Shown one piece after another: positions 1-6,161 of a stretch of 11,465 bases of DNA (positions are counted from its first letter, which is position 1; each line of letters opens with the position of its first letter). The DNA is from Frankiales bacterium. GTDB lineage: Bacteria > Actinomycetota > Actinomycetes > Mycobacteriales > SCTD01. The notes under the pieces were generated by a model. That model was not told the DNA's origin. It worked only from the letters and a program-made list of their open reading frames with translations, and ran no database searches. The position numbers were made by a program, and so were the translations under genes. The DNA lies in contig JAOPVD010000020.1 of assembly GCA_025966295.1 (NCBI GenBank), positions 1-11,465 of the forward strand, in the 5' to 3' direction.

Positions 1-2291
1 AGCTGGCTGATGGGGTTCGCCCCGGCCTCGGCGATGTGGTAGCCGGAGATGCTCACCGAGTAGAAGTTCTGCACCCGGTTGGTGACGAAGTACTCCTGGA
101 TGTCGGCCATCGCCCGCAGTGCGAACTCGGTCGAGAAGATGCAGGTGTTCTGGCCCTGGTCCTCCTTGAGGATGTCGGCCTGCACGGTGCCGCGGACGTT
201 CTGCAGCACCCAGGCGCGCAGCTCCTCGGCCTCGGCGGCGTCCGGCTCGCGGCCCTCGTCCTCGCGGAACCGGGCGAGCCGCTGGTCGATCGCGGTGTTG
301 AGGAACATGGCGAGGATCGTCGGGGCCGGCCCGTTGATGGTCATCGACACACTCGTGCTGGGCGAGCACAGGTCGAAGCCGCCGTACAGGACCTTCATGT
401 CGTCCAGGGTCGCGATGGAGACGCCGCTGGTGCCGACCTTGCCGTAGATGTCGGGGCGCAGGTCGGGGTCGCGGCCGTAGAGCGTCACCGAGTCGAAGGC
501 GGTGGACAGCCGGGTGGCGGGCTGGCCCTCCGACAGGACCTTGAAGCGGCGGTTGGTGCGGAACGCGTCGCCCTCGCCGGCGAACATGCGGGCCGGCGCC
601 TCGCCCTGCCGCTTGAACGGGAAGACGCCGGCGGTGTAAGGGAAGTAGCCGGGCAGGTTCTCACGGCGCAGGAAGCTGACCAGCTCGCCGGCGTCCTGGG
701 TGCGCGGCAGGGCCACCCGCCGGACCTTGCTGCCGGACAGCGTCTCGCGGGTCAGCGGCGTGTGGATCTCCTTGCCGCGCACCGTGTAGATGAGCTCGTC
801 GCCGCTGTACTCCTCGACGCGGGCGGGCCAGGCATCGAGCAGCGCCTGGACCTCCGGGTCCACCGCCGCGCCGGCGAGCAGGGCGTCGAGCTCGGCGGTC
901 TGCTCGACCAGGGCACGGGCGGTGGCCAGGTGCTGGCGCCGGCGGGCCAGTGCGGCCTGCTCCTCGGTCCGGCTGTGGTAGCCACGGATGCTGGCGCTGA
1001 TCTCGGCGAGGTAGCGCTCCCGGGCCGCGGGCAGCACCGACGTCAGGCCGGTGGAGGTCTTGGTGCTCACGGCCGGCAGCACGCCGGGGCCGGCGGCCAG
1101 GCCCTTGCCGACGAGCAGCTCCAGCAGGTGCTTGTAGAGGGCGGTCACGCCGTCGTCGTGGAAGCGCGCGGCGCTGGTGCCGAAGACCGGCATGTCGTCC
1201 CAGCTCTGGCCGAACGCCTCGCGGTTGCGGACCAGCTGGCGGGCGACGTCACGGCGGGCGTCCTCGGCGCCGCGGCGCTCGAACTTGTTGATCGCGACCA
1301 CGTCGGCGGAGTCCAGCATGCCGATCTTCTCGAGCTGGGTCGCGGCGCCGTACTCGGGCGTCATGACGTAGAGCGACACGTCGCAGAACGCGGTGATGGT
1401 CGCGTCGCCCTGGCCGATGCCGGGGGTCTCGACGACGACCAGGTCGAAGCCGGCGGCCTGGCAGGCGGCGATCACGTCGCCCAGGTGCTCGGGGACGGGC
1501 GTGCCGCTGCTGCGGGTGGCCATCGAGCGGAAGAACACCTGGCCGCCGTCGAGGGAGTTCATGCGGATCCGGTCCCCGAGCAGGGCGCCGCCGCCCTTGC
1601 GCCGGGTCGGGTCGATCGCCAGGACGGCGACGCGGATCTTGTCCTCCTGGTCCAGGTGGAGCCGGCGCAGCAGCTCGTCGGTGAGCGAGGACTTGCCGGA
1701 GCCGCCGGTGCCGGTGATGCCGAGGACGGGCACGGGTCGGGCGTGCGCGTGGACCGCCGCCGCCAGCTCGGGGGAGCCGCCGACCTCGAGGACGGTCAGG
1801 GCCCGGGCCAGCGCGGCGCTGTTGCCGGCCAGCAGGTCCTCGAGCGCCGGCGGCTCGGCGGCCAGGTCGACGTCGCAGGCCTGGACCAGCGTGTTGATCA
1901 TGCCGGCGAGGCCGAGCCGCTGGCCGTCCTCCGGGGCGAAGATGGTGACGCCGCGGCTCTTGAGCAGCGCGATCTCCTCGGGCACGATGACGCCGCCGCC
2001 ACCGCCGAAGACCTGCACGTGGCCGGCGCCGACCTCGGCGAGGCGCTCGACGAGGTAGCTGAAGTACTCCACGTGGCCGCCCTGGTAGGAGCTGACCGCG
2101 ACGCCCTGCACGTCCTCCTGGAGCGCGGCCGTGACGACCGCCTCGACGCTCCGGTCGTGGCCCAGGTGGATGACCTCGACGCCCTGGCTCTGCAGGACCC
2201 GCCGCATGATGTTGATCGCTGCGTCGTGGCCGTCGAACAGGCTGGCGGAGGTCACGAAGCGCACCGGATGCGTCGGCGTGTGCAGGGGCAC
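1..2291 (-). CDS. icmF: IcmF: isobutyryl-CoA mutase fused to its G-protein chaperone (C-terminus cut by window edge)
   Basis: This adenosylcobalamin-dependent mutase interconverts isobutyryl-CoA and n-butyryl-CoA in the cytoplasm. It carries its own MeaB-like GTPase, which protects and reloads the cofactor. I translated 763 codons. Residues 10-135 form the B12-binding domain, with the axial histidine in DGHDAA (H22). Residues 188-400 form the G domain, with Walker A GTGGSGKS (194-201), ETPG (288-291) and NKFE (335-338, Glu where classical GTPases have NKxD). The mutase barrel begins near 540. In my alignment to known mutases, F570 (RMFAGEG) and Q714 (DQGQNTCIF) fall where methylmalonyl-CoA mutase has Tyr and Arg, which favours isobutyryl-CoA over methylmalonyl-CoA. 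The family is about 1,080-1,090 residues long, so roughly 320 are missing beyond position 1. The GTG start at 2291 has GGAG 5 nt upstream. An in-frame GTG at 2342 is possible but lies within the operator region. The gene is divergent from the acyl-CoA dehydrogenase. Confidence 0.95.
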   Translation of the reverse strand, partial: MPLHTPTHPVRFVTSASLFDGHDAAINIMRRVLQSQGVEVIHLGHDRSVEAVVTAALQEDVQGVAVSSYQGGHVEYFSYLVERLAEVGAGHVQVFGGGGGVIVPEEIALLKSRGVTIFAPEDGQRLGLAGMINTLVQACDVDLAAEPPALEDLLAGNSAALARALTVLEVGGSPELAAAVHAHARPVPVLGITGTGGSGKSSLTDELLRRLHLDQEDKIRVAVLAIDPTRRKGGGALLGDRIRMNSLDGGQVFFRSMATRSSGTPVPEHLGDVIAACQAAGFDLVVVETPGIGQGDATITAFCDVSLYVMTPEYGAATQLEKIGMLDSADVVAINKFERRGAEDARRDVARQLVRNREAFGQSWDDMPVFGTSAARFHDDGVTALYKHLLELLVGKGLAAGPGVLPAVSTKTSTGLTSVLPAARERYLAEISASIRGYHSRTEEQAALARRRQHLATARALVEQTAELDALLAGAAVDPEVQALLDAWPARVEEYSGDELIYTVRGKEIHTPLTRETLSGSKVRRVALPRTQDAGELVSFLRRENLPGYFPYTAGVFPFKRQGEAPARMFAGEGDAFRTNRRFKVLSEGQPATRLSTAFDSVTLYGRDPDLRPDIYGKVGTSGVSIATLDDMKVLYGGFDLCSPSTSVSMTINGPAPTILAMFLNTAIDQRLARFREDEGREPDAAEAEELRAWVLQNVRGTVQADILKEDQGQNTCIFSTEFALRAMADIQEYFVTNRVQNFYSVSISGYHIAEAGANPISQ

Positions 2292-2327
2292 AAGGTCTCC
2301 AGAAGGTCGTTGGGTAGAGCCACAAGA

Positions 2328-2345
2328 TACCTGGACGTCCACCTA
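2328..2345. promoter_or_regulatory. Palindromic operator 1 (proximal to icmF)
   Basis: The core TGGACGTCCA (2332-2341) is a perfect 10-bp palindrome, and symmetry continues outward as GATA-NN-core-NN-TATC over 2326-2347. The outer TA on the icmF side is also the first two bases of TATCTT read on the minus strand (2329 to 2324), a TANNNT -10 candidate for icmF. It shares the pattern TA-N3-GGACGTCCA-N2-TA with the site 33 bp away. The sequence symmetry is seen directly. Binding by a dimeric repressor, perhaps of the TetR or GntR type, is inference, and no regulator gene is present in the window. Confidence 0.5.
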
Positions 2346-2360
2346 TCCGCTAGTGGCATT

Positions 2361-2378
2361 TAGCAGGACGTCCACGTA
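2361..2378. promoter_or_regulatory. Palindromic operator 2 (proximal to acyl-CoA dehydrogenase gene)
   Basis: This is the second copy of TA-N3-GGACGTCCA-N2-TA, with its 8-bp palindromic core at 2366-2373. Its centre is exactly 33 bp (about three helical turns) from the centre of operator 1. Its outer TA begins TACTCT (2377-2382), a TANNNT -10 candidate for the rightward gene. The two sites therefore stand in mirror-image positions relative to the divergent promoters. That arrangement suggests one regulator controls both genes. No convincing -35 element was found for either promoter. Confidence 0.5.
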
Positions 2379-2402
2379 CTCTGGGGACGACACCCAGAGG
2401 AG

Positions 2403-3572
2403 ATGCCCGTCGTGTTCGACGCTTACGCGCTGTCCGAGGAGCACGTCGCCCTGCGCGACGCGGTCCGTGACCTGGTGGCCGACAAGGTTGCCCCCTACGC
2501 CGCGGAGGTCGACGAGTCGGCGTCGTTCCCGCAGGCCGCCTACGACGCGCTGCGGGCCGCCGACCTGCACGCCGTGCACGTGCCGGAGGCCTTCGGCGGC
2601 AACGGCGCGGACGCCCTCGCGACCTGCCTGGTGATCGAGGAGGTGGCCCGCGGATGCGCGTCGTCATCGCTGATCCCGGCGGTCAACAAGCTCGGCTCGC
2701 TGCCGGTGCTGCTGGCCGGCACCGAGGCCCAGAAGCAGGCCTGGCTCGGCCCGCTGGCCCGCGGTGAGGCGCTGTTCTGCTATGCGCTGTCCGAGCCGGA
2801 CGCCGGCTCCGACGTGGCGTCGATGCGGACCAAGGCCGACCGGGACGGCGACGGCTGGGTGCTCAACGGCGTCAAGCGCTGGATCACCAACGCCGGCGAG
2901 GGCGACTCCTACGTGGTGTTCGCCGTCACCGACCCGGCGGCCAAGCGCGGCCAGCACATCAGCGCGTTCCTGGTCTCCAAGACCGACCCGGGCGTCTCCT
3001 TCGGCGCCCCCGAGCGCAAGCTCGGCATCAAGGGCAGTCCCACCCGCGAGGTGTACCTCGACGACGTCCGGCTGCCGGCCGACCGGCTGCTCGGCGCCGA
3101 GGGCGAGGGGATGAGCCTGGCGATGCGGACCCTGGACCACACCCGGGTCACGATCGCCGCGCAGGCCCTCGGCATCGCGCAGGCCGCGCTGGACCTGGCC
3201 ACTTCCTACGTCAAGGAGCGCCAGCAGTTCGGCACGGCGGTGGCGGAGTTCCAGGGCGTGCAGTTCATGCTCGCCGACATGGCCATGAAGCTCGAGGCCG
3301 CCCGTCAGCTCACCTACGCCGCTGCGGCCCGCTCGGAGCGCGGCGACAAGGACCTGACGTACTTCTCCGCCGCCGCCAAGTGCGTCGCCTCCGACGCGGC
3401 GATGGCCATCACCGTCGACGCGGTGCAGCTGCTCGGCGGCTACGGCTACACCCGGGACTTCCCGGCCGAGCGCCTGATGCGGGACGCGAAGATCACCCAG
3501 ATCTACGAGGGCACCAACCAGGTGCAGCGCATCGTGCTGGCCCGCGAGCTGCTGAAGCGCAGCCGCCCGTAG
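2403..3572 (+). CDS. Acyl-CoA dehydrogenase, FadE25-like
   Basis: This FAD-dependent enzyme introduces the alpha-beta double bond into an acyl-CoA thioester and passes electrons to electron-transfer flavoprotein. Its 389 residues match the usual family length. Counting from the ATG at 2403, it shows the substrate-pocket region SSLIPAVNKLGS (88-99), the flavin/substrate signature CYALSEPDAGSD (126-137), KRWITNAG (158-165), KLGIKGSPTREVY (206-218) and the catalytic base E369 in QIYEGTNQ. Phrases such as IPAVNKLG and DAVQLLGGYGYT recall mycobacterial FadE25. The ATG follows AGAGGAG with no spacer, so the GTG at 2412, about 9 nt after that Shine-Dalgarno sequence, may be the true start (386 residues). 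The gene is divergent from icmF, which suggests a short or branched acyl-CoA substrate such as isobutyryl- or butyryl-CoA. The exact substrate cannot be read from the sequence. Confidence 0.93.
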   Translation: MPVVFDAYALSEEHVALRDAVRDLVADKVAPYAAEVDESASFPQAAYDALRAADLHAVHVPEAFGGNGADALATCLVIEEVARGCASSSLIPAVNKLGSLPVLLAGTEAQKQAWLGPLARGEALFCYALSEPDAGSDVASMRTKADRDGDGWVLNGVKRWITNAGEGDSYVVFAVTDPAAKRGQHISAFLVSKTDPGVSFGAPERKLGIKGSPTREVYLDDVRLPADRLLGAEGEGMSLAMRTLDHTRVTIAAQALGIAQAALDLATSYVKERQQFGTAVAEFQGVQFMLADMAMKLEAARQLTYAAAARSERGDKDLTYFSAAAKCVASDAAMAITVDAVQLLGGYGYTRDFPAERLMRDAKITQIYEGTNQVQRIVLARELLKRSRP

Positions 3573-3586
3573 CGCCGGATCGGCTC

Positions 3587-3592
3587 TACCGT
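3587..3592 (+). promoter_or_regulatory. Candidate leaderless -10 (TACCGT) for the PfkB kinase
   Basis: TACCGT fits the actinobacterial TANNNT -10 consensus and ends 6 nt before the ATG at 3599. That is the spacing expected when transcription starts at, or next to, the start codon. No Shine-Dalgarno sequence precedes the ATG, which supports a leaderless transcript. No -35 element is evident. The kinase could instead be read through from the dehydrogenase gene, which ends 26 nt upstream. Confidence 0.4.
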
Positions 3593-3598
3593 CCGGGC

Positions 3599-4489
3599 AT
3601 GACATTTCTCGTGGTCGGCGAGGCGCTCGTGGACGTGGTGACGTGGGCCGACGGCCGGACTGCTGAGCATCCCGGCGGCAGCCCCGCCAACGTCGCCGTC
3701 GGGCTGGCCCGGCTCGGGCTGCCCGTGCAGCTCCGGACCGCGCTCGCACCCGATGCGCACGGCGCCCTGGTCCGCGGCCACCTCGAGGCGTCCGGGGTCG
3801 ACGTGCGGGCGACCGAGCTGCCACGCACCTCGGTCGCCGCGGCCCAGCTCGACGAGCGGGGCAGCGCCACCTACGTCTTCGAGCTGTCCTGGCGGCTCGA
3901 CGACGAGGTCGACCCGGGCGGGGTGACCTGGCTGCACGTCGGCTCCCTCGGCGTCACGGTGCTGCCCGGCGCCGACGCCGTGTCCCGCCTCGTCGACGCC
4001 CACGTCGGGCGGGCGGTCATCAGCTACGACCCCAACTGCCGGCCGCTGCTGATGGGCCGTCCGGCCGACGTGCTCGACCGCATCGAGCAGCAGGTACGAC
4101 GCAGCGACGTGGTCAAGCTCAGCGACGAGGACGCCGCCTGGCTGTTCCCCGGCGAGCCGCTCGAGAAGGTGGCCGCACGATGGCTGGCCCTCGGGCCGGC
4201 GGTCGTGGTGGTCACTCGTGGCGGCGCCGGTGCCCAGGCCTGGACCGGGGACGCCGCGGTGACGGTGCCGGCGGCCGAGGGAGCAGCGGTGGCCGACACG
4301 GTCGGGGCCGGCGACGCGTTCATGGCCGGCCTGGTGTGGGCCCTGTCGGGGGCTGAGCTGCGGGGCCTGGGCGCCGCCGAACTCACGGCCGCGCTGGGAC
4401 GGGCCGCGCTCGTGGCCCGCCGTACCTGCGAGCGGGTCGGGGCCGACCCGCCGTGGCTGGCCGAGCTGGGGGCAGGACCGCCGGGCTGA
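3599..4489 (+). CDS. PfkB-family sugar kinase (fructokinase-like)
   Basis: This cytoplasmic kinase, of the ribokinase/PfkB fold, transfers phosphate from ATP to a sugar or related small molecule. It has 296 residues, typical for the family. The N-terminal signature GGSPANVAVGLARLG (26-40) supplies sugar-binding residues after GEALVDVV (7-14). YDPNCRPLL (143-151) lies in the central domain. DTVGAGDAFMAGL (233-245) is the second PfkB signature, with the catalytic base D239 and the GAGD anion hole. The tail CERVGADPPWLAEL resembles bacterial fructokinases, so fructose is the best guess, but PfkB substrates are hard to predict. The frame is open further upstream, into the dehydrogenase gene. I chose the ATG at 3599 because GEALVDVV follows it directly, as in the family. 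The gene converges on the small gene at 4514-4783 with a 24-nt gap. Confidence 0.9.
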   Translation: MTFLVVGEALVDVVTWADGRTAEHPGGSPANVAVGLARLGLPVQLRTALAPDAHGALVRGHLEASGVDVRATELPRTSVAAAQLDERGSATYVFELSWRLDDEVDPGGVTWLHVGSLGVTVLPGADAVSRLVDAHVGRAVISYDPNCRPLLMGRPADVLDRIEQQVRRSDVVKLSDEDAAWLFPGEPLEKVAARWLALGPAVVVVTRGGAGAQAWTGDAAVTVPAAEGAAVADTVGAGDAFMAGLVWALSGAELRGLGAAELTAALGRAALVARRTCERVGADPPWLAELGAGPPG

Positions 4490-4513
4490 CGGTGCCGCCG
4501 CGCACGACCGCCC

Positions 4514-4783
4514 TCAGAAGCCGTTGTCGGTGCGGCAGGCGGCGGGCGGTGGCGTCAGGTTCTCCGGCGCGTCGCTCGGGATCCAGCGCAGCACCATGCC
4601 CTCGTCCACGTCGACCCGGATGCCGCGGACCCAGACGGCCTGCTGGTCCGGCCGCAACGCGGTGACCTGACCGGCCAGCACCCGCACGCCCTCGTCGACG
4701 GTGGGATCGACCAGGAGCACCTCGACGTCGTCGCCGCAGCCGAGGTCCACGTCGGTGCCCTCAGCGGTCTTGAACGTCACCAT
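4514..4783 (-). CDS. Small protein of unknown function (89 aa)
   Basis: I do not recognise this family. The 89-residue product is acidic (many Asp/Glu, few Lys) and looks rich in short beta strands: VEVLLVDP, VRVLAGQVTAL, AVWVRGIRVDVD. It has no signal peptide or membrane segment, and it ends in a Pro-rich, Cys-containing tail (TPPPAACRTDNGF). The ATG at 4783 is preceded by GGGAGG at a spacing of about 8 nt, and codon use has the G/C third-position bias of the neighbours; both support a real gene. Its promoter must lie in or near the 71-bp inverted-repeat element. It is convergent with the kinase and divergent from the LCP gene. A small soluble beta-barrel-like protein is only an impression. 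Confidence 0.65.
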   Translation of the reverse strand: MVTFKTAEGTDVDLGCGDDVEVLLVDPTVDEGVRVLAGQVTALRPDQQAVWVRGIRVDVDEGMVLRWIPSDAPENLTPPPAACRTDNGF

Positions 4784-4840
4784 GGCTGCCGCCTCCCGGA
4801 CTCGTCCAGCCCGTACCGCACCTGCCGCGGTTCATACCCG

Positions 4841-4911
4841 CCGGTGATCCACGGAACGGGCGCCCACGTTTCCGGGCCGCGGACGGGGGCGATGGTTCCG
4901 TGGATCACCGG
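4841..4911. repeat. 71-bp inverted-repeat element with 17-bp perfect arms
   Basis: The left arm CCGGTGATCCACGGAAC (4841-4857) is the exact reverse complement of 4895-4911. Inside it, after a 3-nt mismatch on each side, CGCCC (4861-4865) pairs with GGGCG (4887-4891). The centre can pair further (CGT/ACG and CCG/CGG). The whole unit could form one long hairpin or cruciform. It lies between the divergently transcribed small gene and LCP gene, so it is not a conventional terminator, and no U tract follows. It may be a dyad operator, a REP/MITE-like intergenic repeat, or an RNA structure in a leader. No second copy was noticed in this window. Confidence 0.75.
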
Positions 4912-4915
4912 GATT

Positions 4916-4955
4916 GGGGGGTGGGGAGGGGAGATTGTGGGGTGGGGAGCGGGGG
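4916..4955 (+). promoter_or_regulatory. G-run tract with G-quadruplex potential upstream of the LCP gene
   Basis: Six runs of four or more G fall within 40 bases on the plus strand: 4916-4921, 4923-4926, 4928-4931, 4939-4942, 4944-4947 and 4951-4955. The linkers between them are 1-7 nt. This exceeds the usual four-run quadruplex pattern. The tract is on the coding-strand side of the LCP gene, 35 nt before its start codon, so it could fold in the displaced strand or in a 5' leader RNA. The composition differs from that of neighbouring intergenic DNA. A regulatory effect is inference. Confidence 0.5.
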
Positions 4956-4989
4956 AGAGAACGGTGCAGGACATCGCAGGAGCTCTTCT

Positions 4990-6087
4990 GTGTCAGCACC
5001 GCGCCACCGCCTGCTCCGCCGGGTCGTGCTCGGCCTCGTCGGACTGCTCGTGCTGCTCGCCGCCGCTGCGTACGGCGGCTATCGCCACTACGACGCCAAG
5101 GTGACGCGGGTCGCGGTGCCGTCGCTGGGCCGGTCGGCCCCCGCTGTCATCGGTCCACCGGCGCCCATCGGCGACTACTTCCTGCTGGCCGGCTCCGACA
5201 CCCGCGCGCTGTCCGACGGTGCCAGCTTCCAGTCGACGGTCGCTGGCGACGTCGTCACCGGGCAGCGCGCGGACACCGTGATCCTGGTGCACCTCCCGCC
5301 CGGCTCGGCGAAGGCGACGGTGCTGTCCTTTCCCCGGGACGCCTACGTCACGATCCCGGCGTACCGGGACGCGGCCGGGGTGAGCACGCCCGCGCACCGG
5401 GCGAAGCTCAACGAGGCGTTCGCCGTCGGGGGTCCGGACCTGCTGGTGCGCACCATCGAGGAGCTCACGGGGCTGCCGGTCGACCACTACCTGCAGGTTG
5501 ACTTCGACGGCTTCCGTCGCATCGTGGACGCGCTCGGCGGCGTGACGCTCTGCATCGGCACCAGCCGCTCGGACAAGGACTCCGGTGACCACCTGACCGC
5601 CGGCACGCACCGCGACGTGAAGGGCGACGCGGCGCTGGCGTTCGTCCGCGACCGCAAGGGCCTGGCGGCCGGCGACGTGGGCCGGATGAAGGACCAGGAG
5701 TACTTCCTGGCCCAGGTCATGAAGAAGGTGCTGAGCGCCGGGACGCTCGCCAACCCGCTGCGGCTGAACGCCCTGCTGTCGGCCGTGACCGACGCGCTGA
5801 CGGTGGACTCCGGCTTCGGCCTCAGGCAGTTCCGGCTGCTCGGCACACGGCTGAGCCGGCTGGATCCGGCGCACGTCGACTTCCTGACGCTGCCGATCAC
5901 CGACGACAACGCGTCCCGGGTCCTCCACGGCCAGCGGCAGAGCGTGGTGCTGCTGGACGCCAGCAGGACGGCGCCGGTCTTCGCCGCGCTCGCCGGTCGC
6001 CCGGGCCCGCCTGCGCCAGCCCCGGCGGGTACGGCGCCGCCGTCCCCGACCGCGACGACGGCTGCGGCGGCGACCTGCGCGGTCTGA
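4990..6087 (+). CDS. LytR-CpsA-Psr (LCP) family cell-wall glycopolymer ligase
   Basis: LCP enzymes act outside the membrane, transferring glycopolymers (teichoic acid, arabinogalactan or capsule) from a polyprenyl carrier to peptidoglycan. The 365 residues start with a basic N-terminus and one membrane anchor (about 12-29, VVLGLVGLLVLLAAAAYG). The LCP domain spans about 60-300: LLAGSDTR (65-72), QRADTVILVHL (92-102), VLSFPRDAYVTIP (111-123), KLNEAFAVGG (139-148), VDFDGFRRIVDALGG (170-184), FVRDRK (218-223) and GDVGRMKDQEYFL (228-240). These hold the Arg/Asp residues that bind pyrophosphate and metal. The tail is Pro/Ala/Thr-rich, without a LytR_C domain, and carries a Cys third from the end. 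I chose the GTG at 4990 because AGGAG precedes it by 7 nt and the anchor follows. The in-frame ATG at 4900 lies in the inverted repeat and has no ribosome-binding site. Confidence 0.92.
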   Translation: MSAPRHRLLRRVVLGLVGLLVLLAAAAYGGYRHYDAKVTRVAVPSLGRSAPAVIGPPAPIGDYFLLAGSDTRALSDGASFQSTVAGDVVTGQRADTVILVHLPPGSAKATVLSFPRDAYVTIPAYRDAAGVSTPAHRAKLNEAFAVGGPDLLVRTIEELTGLPVDHYLQVDFDGFRRIVDALGGVTLCIGTSRSDKDSGDHLTAGTHRDVKGDAALAFVRDRKGLAAGDVGRMKDQEYFLAQVMKKVLSAGTLANPLRLNALLSAVTDALTVDSGFGLRQFRLLGTRLSRLDPAHVDFLTLPITDDNASRVLHGQRQSVVLLDASRTAPVFAALAGRPGPPAPAPAGTAPPSPTATTAAAATCAV

Positions 6088-6161
6088 GGCCGTCGTCGGG
6101 TGTCAGCGGCCGCCCGCCGGGCAGCCACCGGCTAGGACCGACACCCACCCGGGAGCGCACG
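6088..6161 (+). other. Short spacer between the LCP and HHE genes
   Basis: These 74 bp contain GGGAG (6151-6155) as a ribosome-binding site for the next gene. A small GC-rich dyad (GCCC-GCC-GGGC, near 6109-6119) is too short to call a terminator. No clear promoter was seen, so the HHE gene may share the LCP transcript or have its own weak promoter. Confidence 0.35.

Noticed and set aside
36..2363. Open frame of 775 codons on the plus strand
   Set aside because: It is antisense to icmF, which has unmistakable domain motifs in the opposite direction. The frame is long only because GC-rich codons lack stops, and its translation has no recognisable domain.
2664..3824. Open frame of 386 codons on the minus strand across the dehydrogenase and kinase genes
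   Set aside because: It overlaps two well-supported genes, and its composition is a typical GC-rich antisense shadow.
4777..4974. 65-codon open frame on the minus strand over the inverted repeat
   Set aside because: It overlaps the start of the small gene at 4514-4783, lacks a ribosome-binding site, and its translation mostly reflects the repeat and C-rich tract.
4900..4989. Upstream ATG extension of the LCP protein by 30 residues
   Set aside because: The ATG lies in the arm of the inverted repeat without a ribosome-binding site, and the extension encodes the G-run tract. The GTG at 4990 has AGGAG at ideal spacing.
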